A stretch of 56,371 nucleotides of DNA from an uncultured Terriglobales bacterium (GTDB taxonomy: Bacteria > Acidobacteriota > Terriglobia > Terriglobales > Acidobacteriaceae): positions 1-56,371 of the forward strand of contig CATPBJ010000058.1 of the NCBI GenBank assembly GCA_955652395.1, in the 5' to 3' direction. A program made the translations under genes and the position numbers. This document shows positions 7,912 to 16,814 of the stretch, one piece after another; within the stretch, counting starts at the first letter, position 1, and each line of letters opens with the position of its first letter. The notes under the pieces are model-generated. The model made no database searches, was not told the origin of the DNA, and was given only the letters and a program-made list of their open reading frames with translations.

Positions 7912-9609
7912 CTAGAAACCGGCGCGCGATGTGATCCCCTTAGTTTCCACACACTCGTAGGCGCGACCTGCGGCGAGGTTCTTGTATTCCTCCGTGCCCC
8001 CGTGGGGCCAGTCGATGACCAAGCGATCGATCTTGTCGCCTCTCCCCAGACCGAACGTGAGGGGAAGTTCGGACTGCGACAGGTAACTTGATCCACCCTT
8101 CACCAGACGCATCTGGCGGGTTTCGCTGTGGAAAATTCGTACCCTGGCTCCGATGGCGTCTCGGTTCGATCTTGTGCCGACCAGACGAAAGCGAACGCTT
8201 CTGTTTCCGGTGAGCTGGTCGTTGCGATACAGGTACGATGGGCCGTTGTTGGTAGTCACCAGCAAATCAAGATCGCCGTCGCGATCAAAATCGCCGTACG
8301 CCAGTCCGCGCCCGACCTTGGGTTGAGCGAAACCACCGCCGACTTCGCCAGCCACGTCGCGGAATCTGCCCTGGCCATCGTTCAGGAACAACTGTGGGGG
8401 CTGCGCGTAGCCGACTCCACGAACGTTGCGCACCGTGTCATCGATGTGCCCGTTAACTACCGCCAGGTCGAGCGCGCCATCCAGGTCGGCATCCAGAAAT
8501 ATGCAACCGAATCCCAGCTTGTCCTTGGAGGCAAGTCCCACTCCGCTCTGGGCGGCTACGTCGGCATAATTTCCGCCGCTGGATGCGCGGTAGAGACCGA
8601 TCATTTCGTTGTCGAAGTTCGTAATGGCCACGCCCGGAGTTCCCGAGTTATTGAAGTCGGCCACGTCCACGCCCATGCCGGCGCGGGCCTTACCCTCGGC
8701 GCTGAAAGCGATTCCGGCATCCACGGCAACATCCTTGAATGTCCCGTTGCGCTGGTTCCGATAAAGCTTGTTGGGTTGGGTATCGTTGGCCACCAGCAAG
8801 TCGGGCCAGCCGTCCTGATCGTAGTCAAGCAGGGCGACGCCCAGTGACTTCGAGCTGCTGTCGAAAATGCCGCTGGTCGGCGTGACATCTTCGAATTTTC
8901 CATTTCCTAAATTGTGAAACAGCCAGCAGGTTTCCCCGCGATAAGCCTCGGGAGTGCAATAGGACTTATTTTTCCCGTCGAGGCTGCAGAACACATCGTG
9001 CTCCGGCGACCACTTCACGTAGTTGCAGACAAACAAATCCAGCAACCCATCGTGATCGAAATCAAACCACAGCGCGGAGGTGCTGAACGCCTGCCGGCCG
9101 CCTAGCCCGCTGGCTTTGGTCACGTCACGAAACGTACCCTTTCCCGTATTCTTGAACAACAGATTCTGGCCGACGCAGGTCACCAGGATGTCGGGATAGC
9201 CGTCGTTGTCATAGTCTCCGACCGCCACCCCAATGCCGTACATTTCGACATCGAGGCCGGCGCTGCGCGTGACATCGGAGAAAGTCCCGTTGCGATTGTT
9301 GCGATAGAGCTTCAGAGTGCTGCGTTCGCGTTTGTGACCCGGCCAGTCCATGCCGTTGATCAGCAGAATGTCCTGCCACCCATCGCTGTCGTAATCGAGA
9401 AAGGCGCACCCGGCACCAAGTGTTTCAGGCAGGAGCTTGCCGCCGTAAGCGCCACTGTTGTGACGGAATTGCACGCCGGCGCCGGCAGTCACATCGATAA
9501 GCCGAAAGCTGGAAGAGGACGATGGCGCGGGTGTTGCCAGGGCATCCAGCCGCAGACCTGAAGTCGATGCCCAGCCGACCATCCCGCACAGAAAGTGCCG
9601 CCGGTTCAC
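7912..9609 (-). CDS. CRTAC1-type FG-GAP/ASPIC repeat protein, Tat-exported
   Basis: 565 residues. The N-terminus NRRHFLCGMVGWAS is a Tat signal (RR motif plus hydrophobic core). The body is a chain of VCBS/FG-GAP repeats, each with a calcium-loop motif such as LDYDSDGWQDIL, GDYDNDGYPDIL, FDFDHDGLLDLF and GDFDRDGDLDLL, forming a beta-propeller. The last 100 residues are an ASPIC/UnbV domain (GARVRIF...WPHGG). Such secreted proteins are frequent in Acidobacteriota; function is unknown, with adhesion or extracellular matrix roles suggested. The GTG start overlaps the TGA of the response-regulator gene by 4 nt (GTGA), pointing to translational coupling with the two-component system. Confidence 0.85.
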   Translation of the reverse strand: MNRRHFLCGMVGWASTSGLRLDALATPAPSSSSSFRLIDVTAGAGVQFRHNSGAYGGKLLPETLGAGCAFLDYDSDGWQDILLINGMDWPGHKRERSTLKLYRNNRNGTFSDVTRSAGLDVEMYGIGVAVGDYDNDGYPDILVTCVGQNLLFKNTGKGTFRDVTKASGLGGRQAFSTSALWFDFDHDGLLDLFVCNYVKWSPEHDVFCSLDGKNKSYCTPEAYRGETCWLFHNLGNGKFEDVTPTSGIFDSSSKSLGVALLDYDQDGWPDLLVANDTQPNKLYRNQRNGTFKDVAVDAGIAFSAEGKARAGMGVDVADFNNSGTPGVAITNFDNEMIGLYRASSGGNYADVAAQSGVGLASKDKLGFGCIFLDADLDGALDLAVVNGHIDDTVRNVRGVGYAQPPQLFLNDGQGRFRDVAGEVGGGFAQPKVGRGLAYGDFDRDGDLDLLVTTNNGPSYLYRNDQLTGNRSVRFRLVGTRSNRDAIGARVRIFHSETRQMRLVKGGSSYLSQSELPLTFGLGRGDKIDRLVIDWPHGGTEEYKNLAAGRAYECVETKGITSRAGF

Positions 9610-10235
9610 GGAAGATTTACCAAACCATTGCGGATAGCGTAAACAACCAGTTCGGCGGTCTTGTGGATTCCCAGCGCGTCCATGATGTTGGCGCGATGCA
9701 CCGCAACGGTGTTCGCACTGAGATCGAGCACCGAGGCGATCTCTTTGTTGGATTTCCCTTCCACGATCATCTGCAGAATTTCGAGTTCGCGTGGGGTGAG
9801 ATGCTCGTCCCGGTCGCCTTTGAGCGTCGCTGGACGGCTGAGCTGCGAGTCCAGCACGGTTTCTCCCGCGACCACCCGGCGGATCGCCGCTCCCAATTCC
9901 AGGTCCACGGCATTCTTCAGGACGTATCCGCGAGCTCCGGCATCGAGGGCCTGGCGCACCAGGGTTTCCTCCGGATGCATGCTGAGCATCAACACCAGAG
10001 TCTGTGGTTGCTGCTCGAGAATCTTGCGGGTGGCTTGCAGGCCGTTCATGTTGGGCATGGCGCAGTCCATCACGACCACGTTGGGCTGTAGCTCCTGCGC
10101 CAGCCGGACGGCGTCCGCGCCATCGCCGGCTTCACCCGTCACTTCGATGTCGGGCTCGTCTTCCAGAATGCGCCGGAATCCCCGTCGCACCAGGCTATGG
10201 TCATCCACCAACAGGACAGAAATTTTATCCGGCAT
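9606..10235 (-). CDS. NarL/LuxR-family response regulator
   Basis: 209 residues. Receiver domain 5-120 with the acidic pair DD at 11-12, phospho-acceptor Asp57 in VVVMDCAMPNMNG, and the conserved Lys in GYVLKNAVD. C-terminal LuxR-type helix-turn-helix at about 145-205 (LTPRELEILQMIVEGKSNKEIA). It is the partner of the kinase encoded immediately upstream; the two genes overlap by 11 nt (10225-10235). The third gene of the unit, CRTAC1, overlaps its stop by 4 nt. The output genes are unknown, though control of a secreted adhesin-like protein fits the operon. Confidence 0.92.
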   Translation of the reverse strand: MPDKISVLLVDDHSLVRRGFRRILEDEPDIEVTGEAGDGADAVRLAQELQPNVVVMDCAMPNMNGLQATRKILEQQPQTLVLMLSMHPEETLVRQALDAGARGYVLKNAVDLELGAAIRRVVAGETVLDSQLSRPATLKGDRDEHLTPRELEILQMIVEGKSNKEIASVLDLSANTVAVHRANIMDALGIHKTAELVVYAIRNGLVNLP

Positions 10236-11595
10236 GCGTCTCCAGCTTCTCTCCCAACTTCTCCCTGGGAACGGTCAAGCGGATCAAAGTGCCGCTCGGC
10301 ACCGGGTGAGCAAATTCGATCGCGCCGCCCAGCAGTTCCGCGCGCTCCCGCATCGCCACCAAGCCAATTCCCTGCTTCGCAGATTGCGCCATGAAGCCGC
10401 TGCCATGATCTTCCACTTCCAACTCGAGGGTCTTGGCCAAATATCGCAAACGTACCCAGGCTTCCCCGGCGCCGGAGTGTCGCGTCACATTGTTCAGCGC
10501 TTCCTGCACGACCCGATATACATGAATAGCAGCATTTCCATCCACAGCATAGGCCGCGCCCGATTTTTCATAGGATATGTGAATGCCCGCCTGCCGTTCC
10601 ACCACCGCCAAATACCAGTCGAGAGTACTCTCGAGGCCGGTCTCGTCCAGCATAACGGGATGCAGTGCCTGGGAAAGACTGCGAACCTTGTCCAGTGTGG
10701 TCTGCGCGATCTCGGCCACCTCGCGCAGCTCGGCGCGCAACGGCGAACCTTCCGGCACCTGGTTACCTGCACGGGAGAGCATGGCGCCCACCGCGGTCAG
10801 AATCTGACCGAACTCGTCATGCAACTCGCGGGAAATATGGCGCAAGGTGGATTCCTGAGTCGAAATCAGTTTCTGCGCTAGCTCGCTGCGCTGTGCCGAC
10901 AGCGCGGCCAGTTGCGCGAATAACCGCCGGTTGGAGCGGATCGAATAAAGGCCGGTAAGCAGGATCGCCACCAGGGTGAGGGTGAGGAACAGATAGACCT
11001 GCTGCTGCACCCGGTCGTAAATCCGTGCGATGCGTAGAGCCGCTTGTTCCTCGCTTTCGTTGTTTTGGACCAGCAGACGCGCCACTGCCGTGCTCAGCGC
11101 CGCTTGTCGAGCCTGCAACGAAAGCTGGATCTGGGTCCGCGCTTCGTCCGGCTTGCCGTGGGCAGCTAGCGCAAAGGTACGATCGACCGCGTCCCAGAAC
11201 TGGGCCATGGAATTCTTAAGATACTGGCGCTGTTCGGGAGTGCGGTCGGCGACGGCAACCCGCTCCTCCTGACGAAGCGCATCGTTCAAATCATCCCGTA
11301 CCCGCTGGAATTGCGCGGACCATGCGGTCAACGGATAGGGCTCGTTGTTATCGAGCATGTCGCGCATGGCCAGCGCCAGGGTGTTGAGATCGTTTTGAAT
11401 GCGCAGCAGCTGCAGAGAGTCTTTGCGGTTGCGGTCTACCAGATTGTTCTGCAACTCCCGCAGGCCGGAGATCTGCCAAATGATGTATCCGGAGCAGGCC
11501 ACCACGGCCGCCAGAGTGAGGATGAGCCCCAAGACGAGTCCCGGAGTTGGAGACCGATGAGGCGCACTTGGAGGCGGCACGAACCGAGGATACAA
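10225..11595 (-). CDS. NarX/DesK-type sensor histidine kinase
   Basis: 456 residues. TM1 at about 18-40 and TM2 at about 205-225 flank a 165-residue helical periplasmic region resembling a four-helix-bundle sensor. The dimerisation/phospho-acceptor domain (HisKA_3) carries ISRELHDEFGQILTAVG with the reactive His. An HATPase_c domain closes the protein, with an N box near EALNNVTRHSGA and a G box GIGLVAMRERAELLGG. It phosphorylates the NarL-type regulator whose gene overlaps its end. The signal sensed is unknown. Confidence 0.9.
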   Translation of the reverse strand: MYPRFVPPPSAPHRSPTPGLVLGLILTLAAVVACSGYIIWQISGLRELQNNLVDRNRKDSLQLLRIQNDLNTLALAMRDMLDNNEPYPLTAWSAQFQRVRDDLNDALRQEERVAVADRTPEQRQYLKNSMAQFWDAVDRTFALAAHGKPDEARTQIQLSLQARQAALSTAVARLLVQNNESEEQAALRIARIYDRVQQQVYLFLTLTLVAILLTGLYSIRSNRRLFAQLAALSAQRSELAQKLISTQESTLRHISRELHDEFGQILTAVGAMLSRAGNQVPEGSPLRAELREVAEIAQTTLDKVRSLSQALHPVMLDETGLESTLDWYLAVVERQAGIHISYEKSGAAYAVDGNAAIHVYRVVQEALNNVTRHSGAGEAWVRLRYLAKTLELEVEDHGSGFMAQSAKQGIGLVAMRERAELLGGAIEFAHPVPSGTLIRLTVPREKLGEKLETHAG

Positions 11596-11626
11596 CGGCT
11601 GGCTTCAAGTTCCAATGCTGGAAGGA

Positions 11627-11730
11627 GCAATTGGCAATTAGCAGTCAGCAATTAGCCGTCAGCATCCAGCGATTGGCACTTGGTATTTGAACAGTCTCCG
11701 ACGGGTCCAAATGCCAAGTGCTGATTGCTG
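11627..11730. repeat. Heptad inverted repeat, site A
   Basis: Nine 7-nt words run from 11627 to 11689: GCAATTG, GCAATTA, GCAGTCA, GCAATTA, GCCGTCA, GCATCCA, GCGATTG, GCACTTG, GTATTTG. An inverted set follows at 11708-11730 (CAAATGC, CAAGTGC, TGATTGC). The inner 14 bases, 11676-11689, match the complement of 11708-11721 at 13 positions, across an 18-nt loop. It lies between two minus-strand genes, the small secreted protein gene and the kinase gene. Confidence 0.75.
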
Positions 11731-11771
11731 AATGCCAGACTCTTCCCCTGTCCCTCGCCGTCCTCGAAAAA

Positions 11772-12266
11772 TCAATCGTGTTTTTCCGAGGGAGCCCCCA
11801 TGTCCTGCGGGAACGACTTGAAAGTCACATCGCGCGATTTTGACGAGGTTTTCTGGTCTGCGTCTGTGTTGTTTTGGGTCAGTGTGCCCTTCAGCAGATA
11901 GTAGGCCTCGTCTCCGGGATTCTTTCCTGGTCCCCGTTCGACTGTGCCTTTGAACTCGTACCACACACCGTGCACCATCTGCGTGGTGAAGCTCAGGTTC
12001 TTACCGTCGAGTTTGCCGGACTTGAAGAACAAATCGAGAAATTCGCCACGATCGCTTTCCCGGTCGCCGTAGTGTGAGATAAAGCCGGTCACGCGACCTT
12101 CGTCCTCAACCGTCAGTTGTACGAACTCGCCGTCCTGCAGAAAGGAATACATGCCCGAATAGTCGTTGGGTGGTTTTGCCGCGGGGGGATTTGGAGCGGT
12201 GTTCCGCCCGCTCGAAAGCACGCAAGTCAGCAGCACAGCGGGAAGGATGCGGTACAGTCTGACCAT
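11772..12266 (-). CDS. Small secreted protein of unknown function
   Basis: 164 residues from ATG 12266, chosen because it starts the signal peptide MVRLYRILPAVLLTCVLS; an upstream in-frame start at 12308 adds 14 residues ahead of it. A Cys follows the hydrophobic core, but LLTC is a poor lipobox. The mature part is polar and beta-rich (YSGMYSFLQDGEFVQLTVEDEGRVTGFISHYG...), the style of small domains that score a protein variant or fold as a lipocalin-like barrel; I do not recognise the family. It faces a divergent TonB-like gene. Confidence 0.6.
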   Translation of the reverse strand: MVRLYRILPAVLLTCVLSSGRNTAPNPPAAKPPNDYSGMYSFLQDGEFVQLTVEDEGRVTGFISHYGDRESDRGEFLDLFFKSGKLDGKNLSFTTQMVHGVWYEFKGTVERGPGKNPGDEAYYLLKGTLTQNNTDADQKTSSKSRDVTFKSFPQDMGAPSEKHD

Positions 12267-12340
12267 GTGCGTATTAGAGCATGGCAGGCCGCTGGAGCGC
12301 AGCGTCAATCAGGTTCGATGTGGGCCGCCGCCGGCTTCCT

Positions 12341-12362
12341 TCGACGTTGCTCAGGGCAGCCT
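12341..12362. repeat. Short REP-like word CTTCGAC-GTT-GCTCAGG
   Basis: In the gap between divergent genes, the sequence CCTTCGACGTTGCTCAGGG appears. An inverted relative, CTGAGCGGAGTCGAAGG, sits at about 19276-19292. This TTCGAC...GCTCAG word is scattered in many genomes as a REP-like palindrome. Only two copies are visible here, so the assignment is tentative. Confidence 0.4.
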
Positions 12363-12486
12363 CAGGCCCGTGCTTTCCCGGGACGGGAAGAGGTGCGTCC
12401 GTCCTCCATCGCCGCATGCACTGCCGGGTATCTGGGGCCGGGAACGCAGGCTATAATTAGAGTTTCGCGTGCCTGCGGTCTACGGA

Positions 12487-14259
12487 ATGAAGCCAGCCCC
12501 GGAGCTCCTGGAATCCACGTCCGAATCAGGGTTAGAAGCCGGGTCCGCACCGGTATTTCTGGTGAATTTAGAGCCCTGGTATACGGTCTTTTTTTACAAC
12601 CTTGCCGACATATTTCGGCGCCGTCGGCGAATGCCCTTTCTGGTTTCCTCTCCGCCGGGGTCTTTTTGGCCGGATGTTTTCGTCACCTCGCACCTTCCCT
12701 GGAACCGGTTTGCGCAGTCTGCAATGTGTCATGTCGCGGTGATTGTGGCGCTGTGGGGGTCGGTACGGCTCTGGCCACAAAGGCCGCAGGTGCTGGATCG
12801 TCCAGTCTTCAATCGCTCGGACGTCATTTACTACGCTCCTTCAGAGTATCTTCCACCCCTCGAAACGGGTGGCGCGCACAGACCGCTTCCGCAAAGAGGC
12901 GAACCGGAACATGCGCCGCAGCCCATCATTTCAGTGCCAGCAGAGGCAGATAATCGCACTCAGACCATCGTCACACCTTCCGACATCAGGCTGAATCATG
13001 ATGTGCCTCTGCCGAATCTCGTGGCCTGGTCGCAGAACCAGGCCCAGCCCGCGATGCCGCTCGCATCGATGAGCGCAGCGTCCAATCTGAGACGGCTGTC
13101 CCTTCCCGTAACCGCGGTTGCGCCCGCGCCCGAAGCAATTCCAGCCGACCGCCAGCGGGCGCCGATGCTTTCACAGACGGTGGTAGCCCCAGCTCCGGAA
13201 GTCGATACCGAATCTTCCCGAAATCTGCGGGCGCCGCGGGCCGCGATCGTCCAACCTCCGCCAAACCTGGACACCGCCTCGCAGCGCAGTCTGGGGGACA
13301 TCAACATCGGGCATTCTCCAGTGGTTGCGCCGGCACCGGAATTACCCCTAGCCGAGCAATACGCCGCGGCCGGCAGGGCGCGAAGCGCGCTCGGCGGCGC
13401 AAGTTCGGTGGTAGTCGCGCCACCTCCTTCGATTCCTGGCAATGCCGGTTCGAGTCCAGATGGGCGGATCATCTCGCTCGGTATTCACCCAGCAGCGATC
13501 AGTATCGCCGAGATGCCTGCCGGAAATCGTCGTGGAACTTTTGCCGCAACTCCTGGGGGGAAGACTGGTGCACCCGGCACTCCAGATATTGCGGCGAGCA
13601 CAAACGCCAACAGCGGGAGCGGTTCCGGAGCCAGCAAGAATAGTGACGGCATCCCTTCCGGACTTACCGTGGGCGCAGCCCCCGAGAATCAGAACCGCTC
13701 GGCCGTAGCGGGACACGGAAATGGCAGCGGGGCACCGGGCCAGAATCCTGGCAAACCGCGCCTCATCGCCGATGCGACGCCGCCGCGGGTCACGGCGACT
13801 CCGCCTCATTCCCTTTCGGAGGTCTCCAAAGATAGAGCCACCGATGTGGATCGCTGGATCTTTGGCGACAAGAAGTTCTATGCCATGACCCTGAACATGC
13901 CGAACCTGAATTCCGCGGGTGGAAGCTGGGTCATTCGTTTCGCCGAACTCAATCCCAATGAAACCAAGGGCGATCTTACCGCTCCCGAGGCCACACAGAA
14001 GGTGGACCCGGCCTATCCATTGGAGTTGATGCGCCGCAACGTACAGGGTACAGTCACGCTGTACGCCGTCATCCGGAATGATGGATCAGTAAGTGATGTG
14101 CGAGTCCTGCGCGGCGTAGATGACCAACTCGATCAGTACGCGCGCGCCGCCCTGGCCCACTGGCACTTTCTTCCCGCCACCAAGAACGGCGCTGCGGTGG
14201 ATCTCGAGGCCCTGGTGATGATTCCCTTCAAGCCAGTGCGGCTGAAGTCCAGCTTTTAG
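12487..14259 (+). CDS. TonB-like energy transducer with Pro-rich repeats
   Basis: 590 residues from ATG 12487; a GTG six codons upstream is an alternative. One TM helix lies near residues 85-105 (AMCHVAVIVALWGSVRLW). Residues 110-460 are low-complexity and Pro/Ala/Ser-rich, with about five spaced copies of a VVAPAPE-like unit every 20-27 residues, suited to spanning the periplasm. The last 90 residues are a TonB C-terminal domain (AYPLELMRRNVQGTVTLYAV ... ALAHWHFLPATKNG). TonB passes proton-motive energy to outer-membrane receptors. No ExbB or ExbD gene is nearby. The long N-terminal cytosolic part before the TM is unusual for TonB. Confidence 0.75.
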   Translation: MKPAPELLESTSESGLEAGSAPVFLVNLEPWYTVFFYNLADIFRRRRRMPFLVSSPPGSFWPDVFVTSHLPWNRFAQSAMCHVAVIVALWGSVRLWPQRPQVLDRPVFNRSDVIYYAPSEYLPPLETGGAHRPLPQRGEPEHAPQPIISVPAEADNRTQTIVTPSDIRLNHDVPLPNLVAWSQNQAQPAMPLASMSAASNLRRLSLPVTAVAPAPEAIPADRQRAPMLSQTVVAPAPEVDTESSRNLRAPRAAIVQPPPNLDTASQRSLGDINIGHSPVVAPAPELPLAEQYAAAGRARSALGGASSVVVAPPPSIPGNAGSSPDGRIISLGIHPAAISIAEMPAGNRRGTFAATPGGKTGAPGTPDIAASTNANSGSGSGASKNSDGIPSGLTVGAAPENQNRSAVAGHGNGSGAPGQNPGKPRLIADATPPRVTATPPHSLSEVSKDRATDVDRWIFGDKKFYAMTLNMPNLNSAGGSWVIRFAELNPNETKGDLTAPEATQKVDPAYPLELMRRNVQGTVTLYAVIRNDGSVSDVRVLRGVDDQLDQYARAALAHWHFLPATKNGAAVDLEALVMIPFKPVRLKSSF

Positions 14260-14313
14260 AGCCTGGACTCACACGCGTGCGCTTTCATCGGTAGTGCAAT
14301 CGACGGGTTTACC

Positions 14314-14330
14314 CAGGCAAGTATTGCCTG
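14314..14330. terminator. 7-bp hairpin between convergent genes
   Basis: CAGGCAA at 14314-14320 pairs with TTGCCTG at 14324-14330 around a 3-nt loop. It lies between the TonB-like gene and the cyclase-like gene, which converge. No T tract follows on either strand, so termination is only a suggestion. Confidence 0.4.
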
Positions 14331-14341
14331 CTCCGGTCGGA

Positions 14342-16573
14342 CTAGAGGCTGCCTTTCGCCGCCTTGCCGTCCAGCATCGCGTAGATCGCAGGGTTGGTGC
14401 ACACTTCGTAGTACCGGCGCTCGGTCCAGTGCTGCAGCGAAAATTTGTGCGGATCAATTTGAGGAATCCGGCTGCAGCGGACCAGGATTTTCTTGAAAAT
14501 CTCATTGCCGACCGGCACCAGACCACTTTGCAACTGGAAGTCTTCGCTGCCCCACAATTGGGGCAGGTCCAGCGGGCACGGTTCGAGAGAAATTTCCAGC
14601 TGCAGCCGTTGGAAAGCTGCTTCGCTCAATCGAATTCCGTTCAGATTGTATTTCAGGATGAAATCCTCCGGACTCTCTCCGGCATCGGCATCTTTCACGG
14701 TCTGAAAGGCATAGACGTTGAACGGGCCCTCGACGCCGGCGACCGCTTTGCGCACCCGTTTGTTGCACGAGGACAGGCGGTCGCTCTCGTTGAGCGCGTC
14801 TGAGATCATGATCTGCTGGTCGCCATCCATCAGGTACATGGGCGCCGCATCCTGGAACGAAATCCCGGTACCTAGCTCCAATGCAGGTAGTCCAGCCCGC
14901 TCCAGCAGATGATTGTAGCCCCGCACGATGTCGACGATCTCGCGCGCCAGCACGCAGGCCCTGCTCACCGCCAGTGGGGCTTCGCCTTCGTGTTCCAGCA
15001 ACGCGACAATGATGGCGTCGCCTTCGACAAACACTTTGCGGGCGCCATACTTGGCCAGCAATTTGTTCACGGGATCGTAGAAATTCAGGCTGAAATAAGA
15101 AGCCGGGTTCATGCCCTGTTCCAGCAGCGACCGGGTCAGCCGTGACGAGTCCCGGATATCGGCTTTTAGAATCACATGGCGCAGGACCTTGTCTTCAGAT
15201 GGCTTCTGCTCTTCCGGCAAGAGAAACTCGTAAAGCGTGCCGTTCATGGCCGAGAGTTCGCGTAGCTTCCAGTTGCCGATCAGATTGCCGCTGTCCATGG
15301 TGCAGTTCAGCGCTTCCAGACGTCGCAGATCGCGGTGATAACGCAGGAAGTCGCGCAGAAAACGCGCCGCCATTTTGGCCCGCTCACTCCCGCGGCAAGC
15401 CGCCACACGCACCATCGCCGCGTACAAGCTCTGGGCAGAAAGTTTTTTATGTTCTTCAATCAGCTTTACGACTCGGTCGCGTTCTTCTCGGGAGATCAGA
15501 CCATTCTTCAATTGCTGAGCGTTGATGCGGGGCGAGTATTCAGCGAGAAGCGGCACTACTTCGTAGGACGCAATCACGTGGTCCATGAGCTTTTCGCGCT
15601 CCAGCAATTCGACCCAAGCCTGCAGTCGCGCTTTCTGGCAGCGCCCCTCGTGGGTGGTTTCGTCAGGCTGGCCTGCGCCGACGAGTTCGTGAACATTTTC
15701 CGGGACGTTCAGCCAGCCATCGACCACGGTTTCATCCTGGCCCCTCGAACCGAGATTCAGTGAGAGTAAAAAGTCACGGGCGACCCGGCGCACATTGGCA
15801 AATCGGTCAGGGTCGCGATCAAAGTTGCCCAGCATGACGTAATGTTCGGCGTTCAGGTACGTGTCACAGCCGTCTTCGGTAAAGACCAGCGGGTTCAGAA
15901 AGAGCTTGTATTCCACCTCGCTGTGGTTGCCGAACAGCGATCGGCGCATGCGGGCCAGGGTTTCCTTCTCAACTTCGCGCAAAATGCGGAAGAGTTCCTG
16001 GCCGGTCTTGCGCAGGATGATCTTTTTGGCGACCTGAAAACCGGCCACGCGCTCGCGATATTCCAGTGCCTTCTGCTGGCGCACGCCTTCGTAACTCTTG
16101 AGCATCATGCGTCCGCGTTCCAGCACCTGCGCGAATTGCGAATTCAACTCAATGCGCAGAAATTTGATGATGGCTGCTCGCCCCAGCACATCGACGGAAA
16201 GATTTTCGGCAGCCTTGGCGCGATTCAGCGCGGCGACATGCAAGTCGGCGAGAAGCGGTTTGAGTTCAGATCCGCCCACCTTGGCGGAGGTTGCTTTCAA
16301 AACCGGAGTGGATCCTATGAAGTGGTTGCTCACCGGCCGCTCCGTATTCTCGGCCGCCAACAACCCTTCCATGTCGCCGTGGCGCATGATGAGGCGCGCG
16401 ATCTGCAGCCGCGCCTGTTCCACAAACCTGGGGCTCAGATGGACGTCATGCCGGAGGTTATCGACCCCCAGCTGTAAACCTTCCAGGGTAAGCTTCGGCG
16501 TGTAACTGGCGAGCTGGGGAGGCAGCGCCTCTTCTGCCGAGCGTCCGAGTCTGAAGATGGGTATTCGTGGCAT
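14342..16573 (-). CDS. Class III nucleotide cyclase-like protein with novel N-terminal region
   Basis: 743 residues, no signal peptide or TM. Residues 1-460 are mostly helical and unlike anything I recognise. Residues 466-615 read like a class III nucleotide cyclase: first metal Asp472 in KADIRDSSRLT, second metal Asp519 in KVFVEGDAIIVALL, and the transition-state pair Asn595/Arg599 in LNESDRL with the right NxxxR spacing. The residues that choose ATP or GTP do not match: Phe515 stands where Lys is usual and Ile588 where Asp or Cys is usual. A tail of 130 residues follows. It could make a cyclic nucleotide, use another substrate, or be a binding-only relative. It stands alone between unrelated genes. 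Confidence 0.6.
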   Translation of the reverse strand: MPRIPIFRLGRSAEEALPPQLASYTPKLTLEGLQLGVDNLRHDVHLSPRFVEQARLQIARLIMRHGDMEGLLAAENTERPVSNHFIGSTPVLKATSAKVGGSELKPLLADLHVAALNRAKAAENLSVDVLGRAAIIKFLRIELNSQFAQVLERGRMMLKSYEGVRQQKALEYRERVAGFQVAKKIILRKTGQELFRILREVEKETLARMRRSLFGNHSEVEYKLFLNPLVFTEDGCDTYLNAEHYVMLGNFDRDPDRFANVRRVARDFLLSLNLGSRGQDETVVDGWLNVPENVHELVGAGQPDETTHEGRCQKARLQAWVELLEREKLMDHVIASYEVVPLLAEYSPRINAQQLKNGLISREERDRVVKLIEEHKKLSAQSLYAAMVRVAACRGSERAKMAARFLRDFLRYHRDLRRLEALNCTMDSGNLIGNWKLRELSAMNGTLYEFLLPEEQKPSEDKVLRHVILKADIRDSSRLTRSLLEQGMNPASYFSLNFYDPVNKLLAKYGARKVFVEGDAIIVALLEHEGEAPLAVSRACVLAREIVDIVRGYNHLLERAGLPALELGTGISFQDAAPMYLMDGDQQIMISDALNESDRLSSCNKRVRKAVAGVEGPFNVYAFQTVKDADAGESPEDFILKYNLNGIRLSEAAFQRLQLEISLEPCPLDLPQLWGSEDFQLQSGLVPVGNEIFKKILVRCSRIPQIDPHKFSLQHWTERRYYEVCTNPAIYAMLDGKAAKGSL

Positions 16574-16814
16574 CGTCGGCGGTTTCTATTGTCTGCTCAC
16601 TGCGGAACGCGCACCGGTCGGGCGGCGCGGAGAGGTGGGGAACTGATTCCTGTGTCTTCGCCGCTCCATTGAGAGCGCGCAGGCGCGGGCACCATGTAAC
16701 TTCCACCCCTCGCAAACTGCTGATTTTCCTACGTATACGGGAGAGTAGCACGCGTGCGGAGCTCGGCCAACGTTACCCAAGTTACGTTATCGGATGGCCA
16801 TATTGGGCCGTTGT

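Noticed and set aside
11676-11690. TGGCAC-like element resembling a sigma-54 promoter
   Set aside because: It is part of heptad site A, the spacing to the -12 half is off, and no gene begins in the right place.
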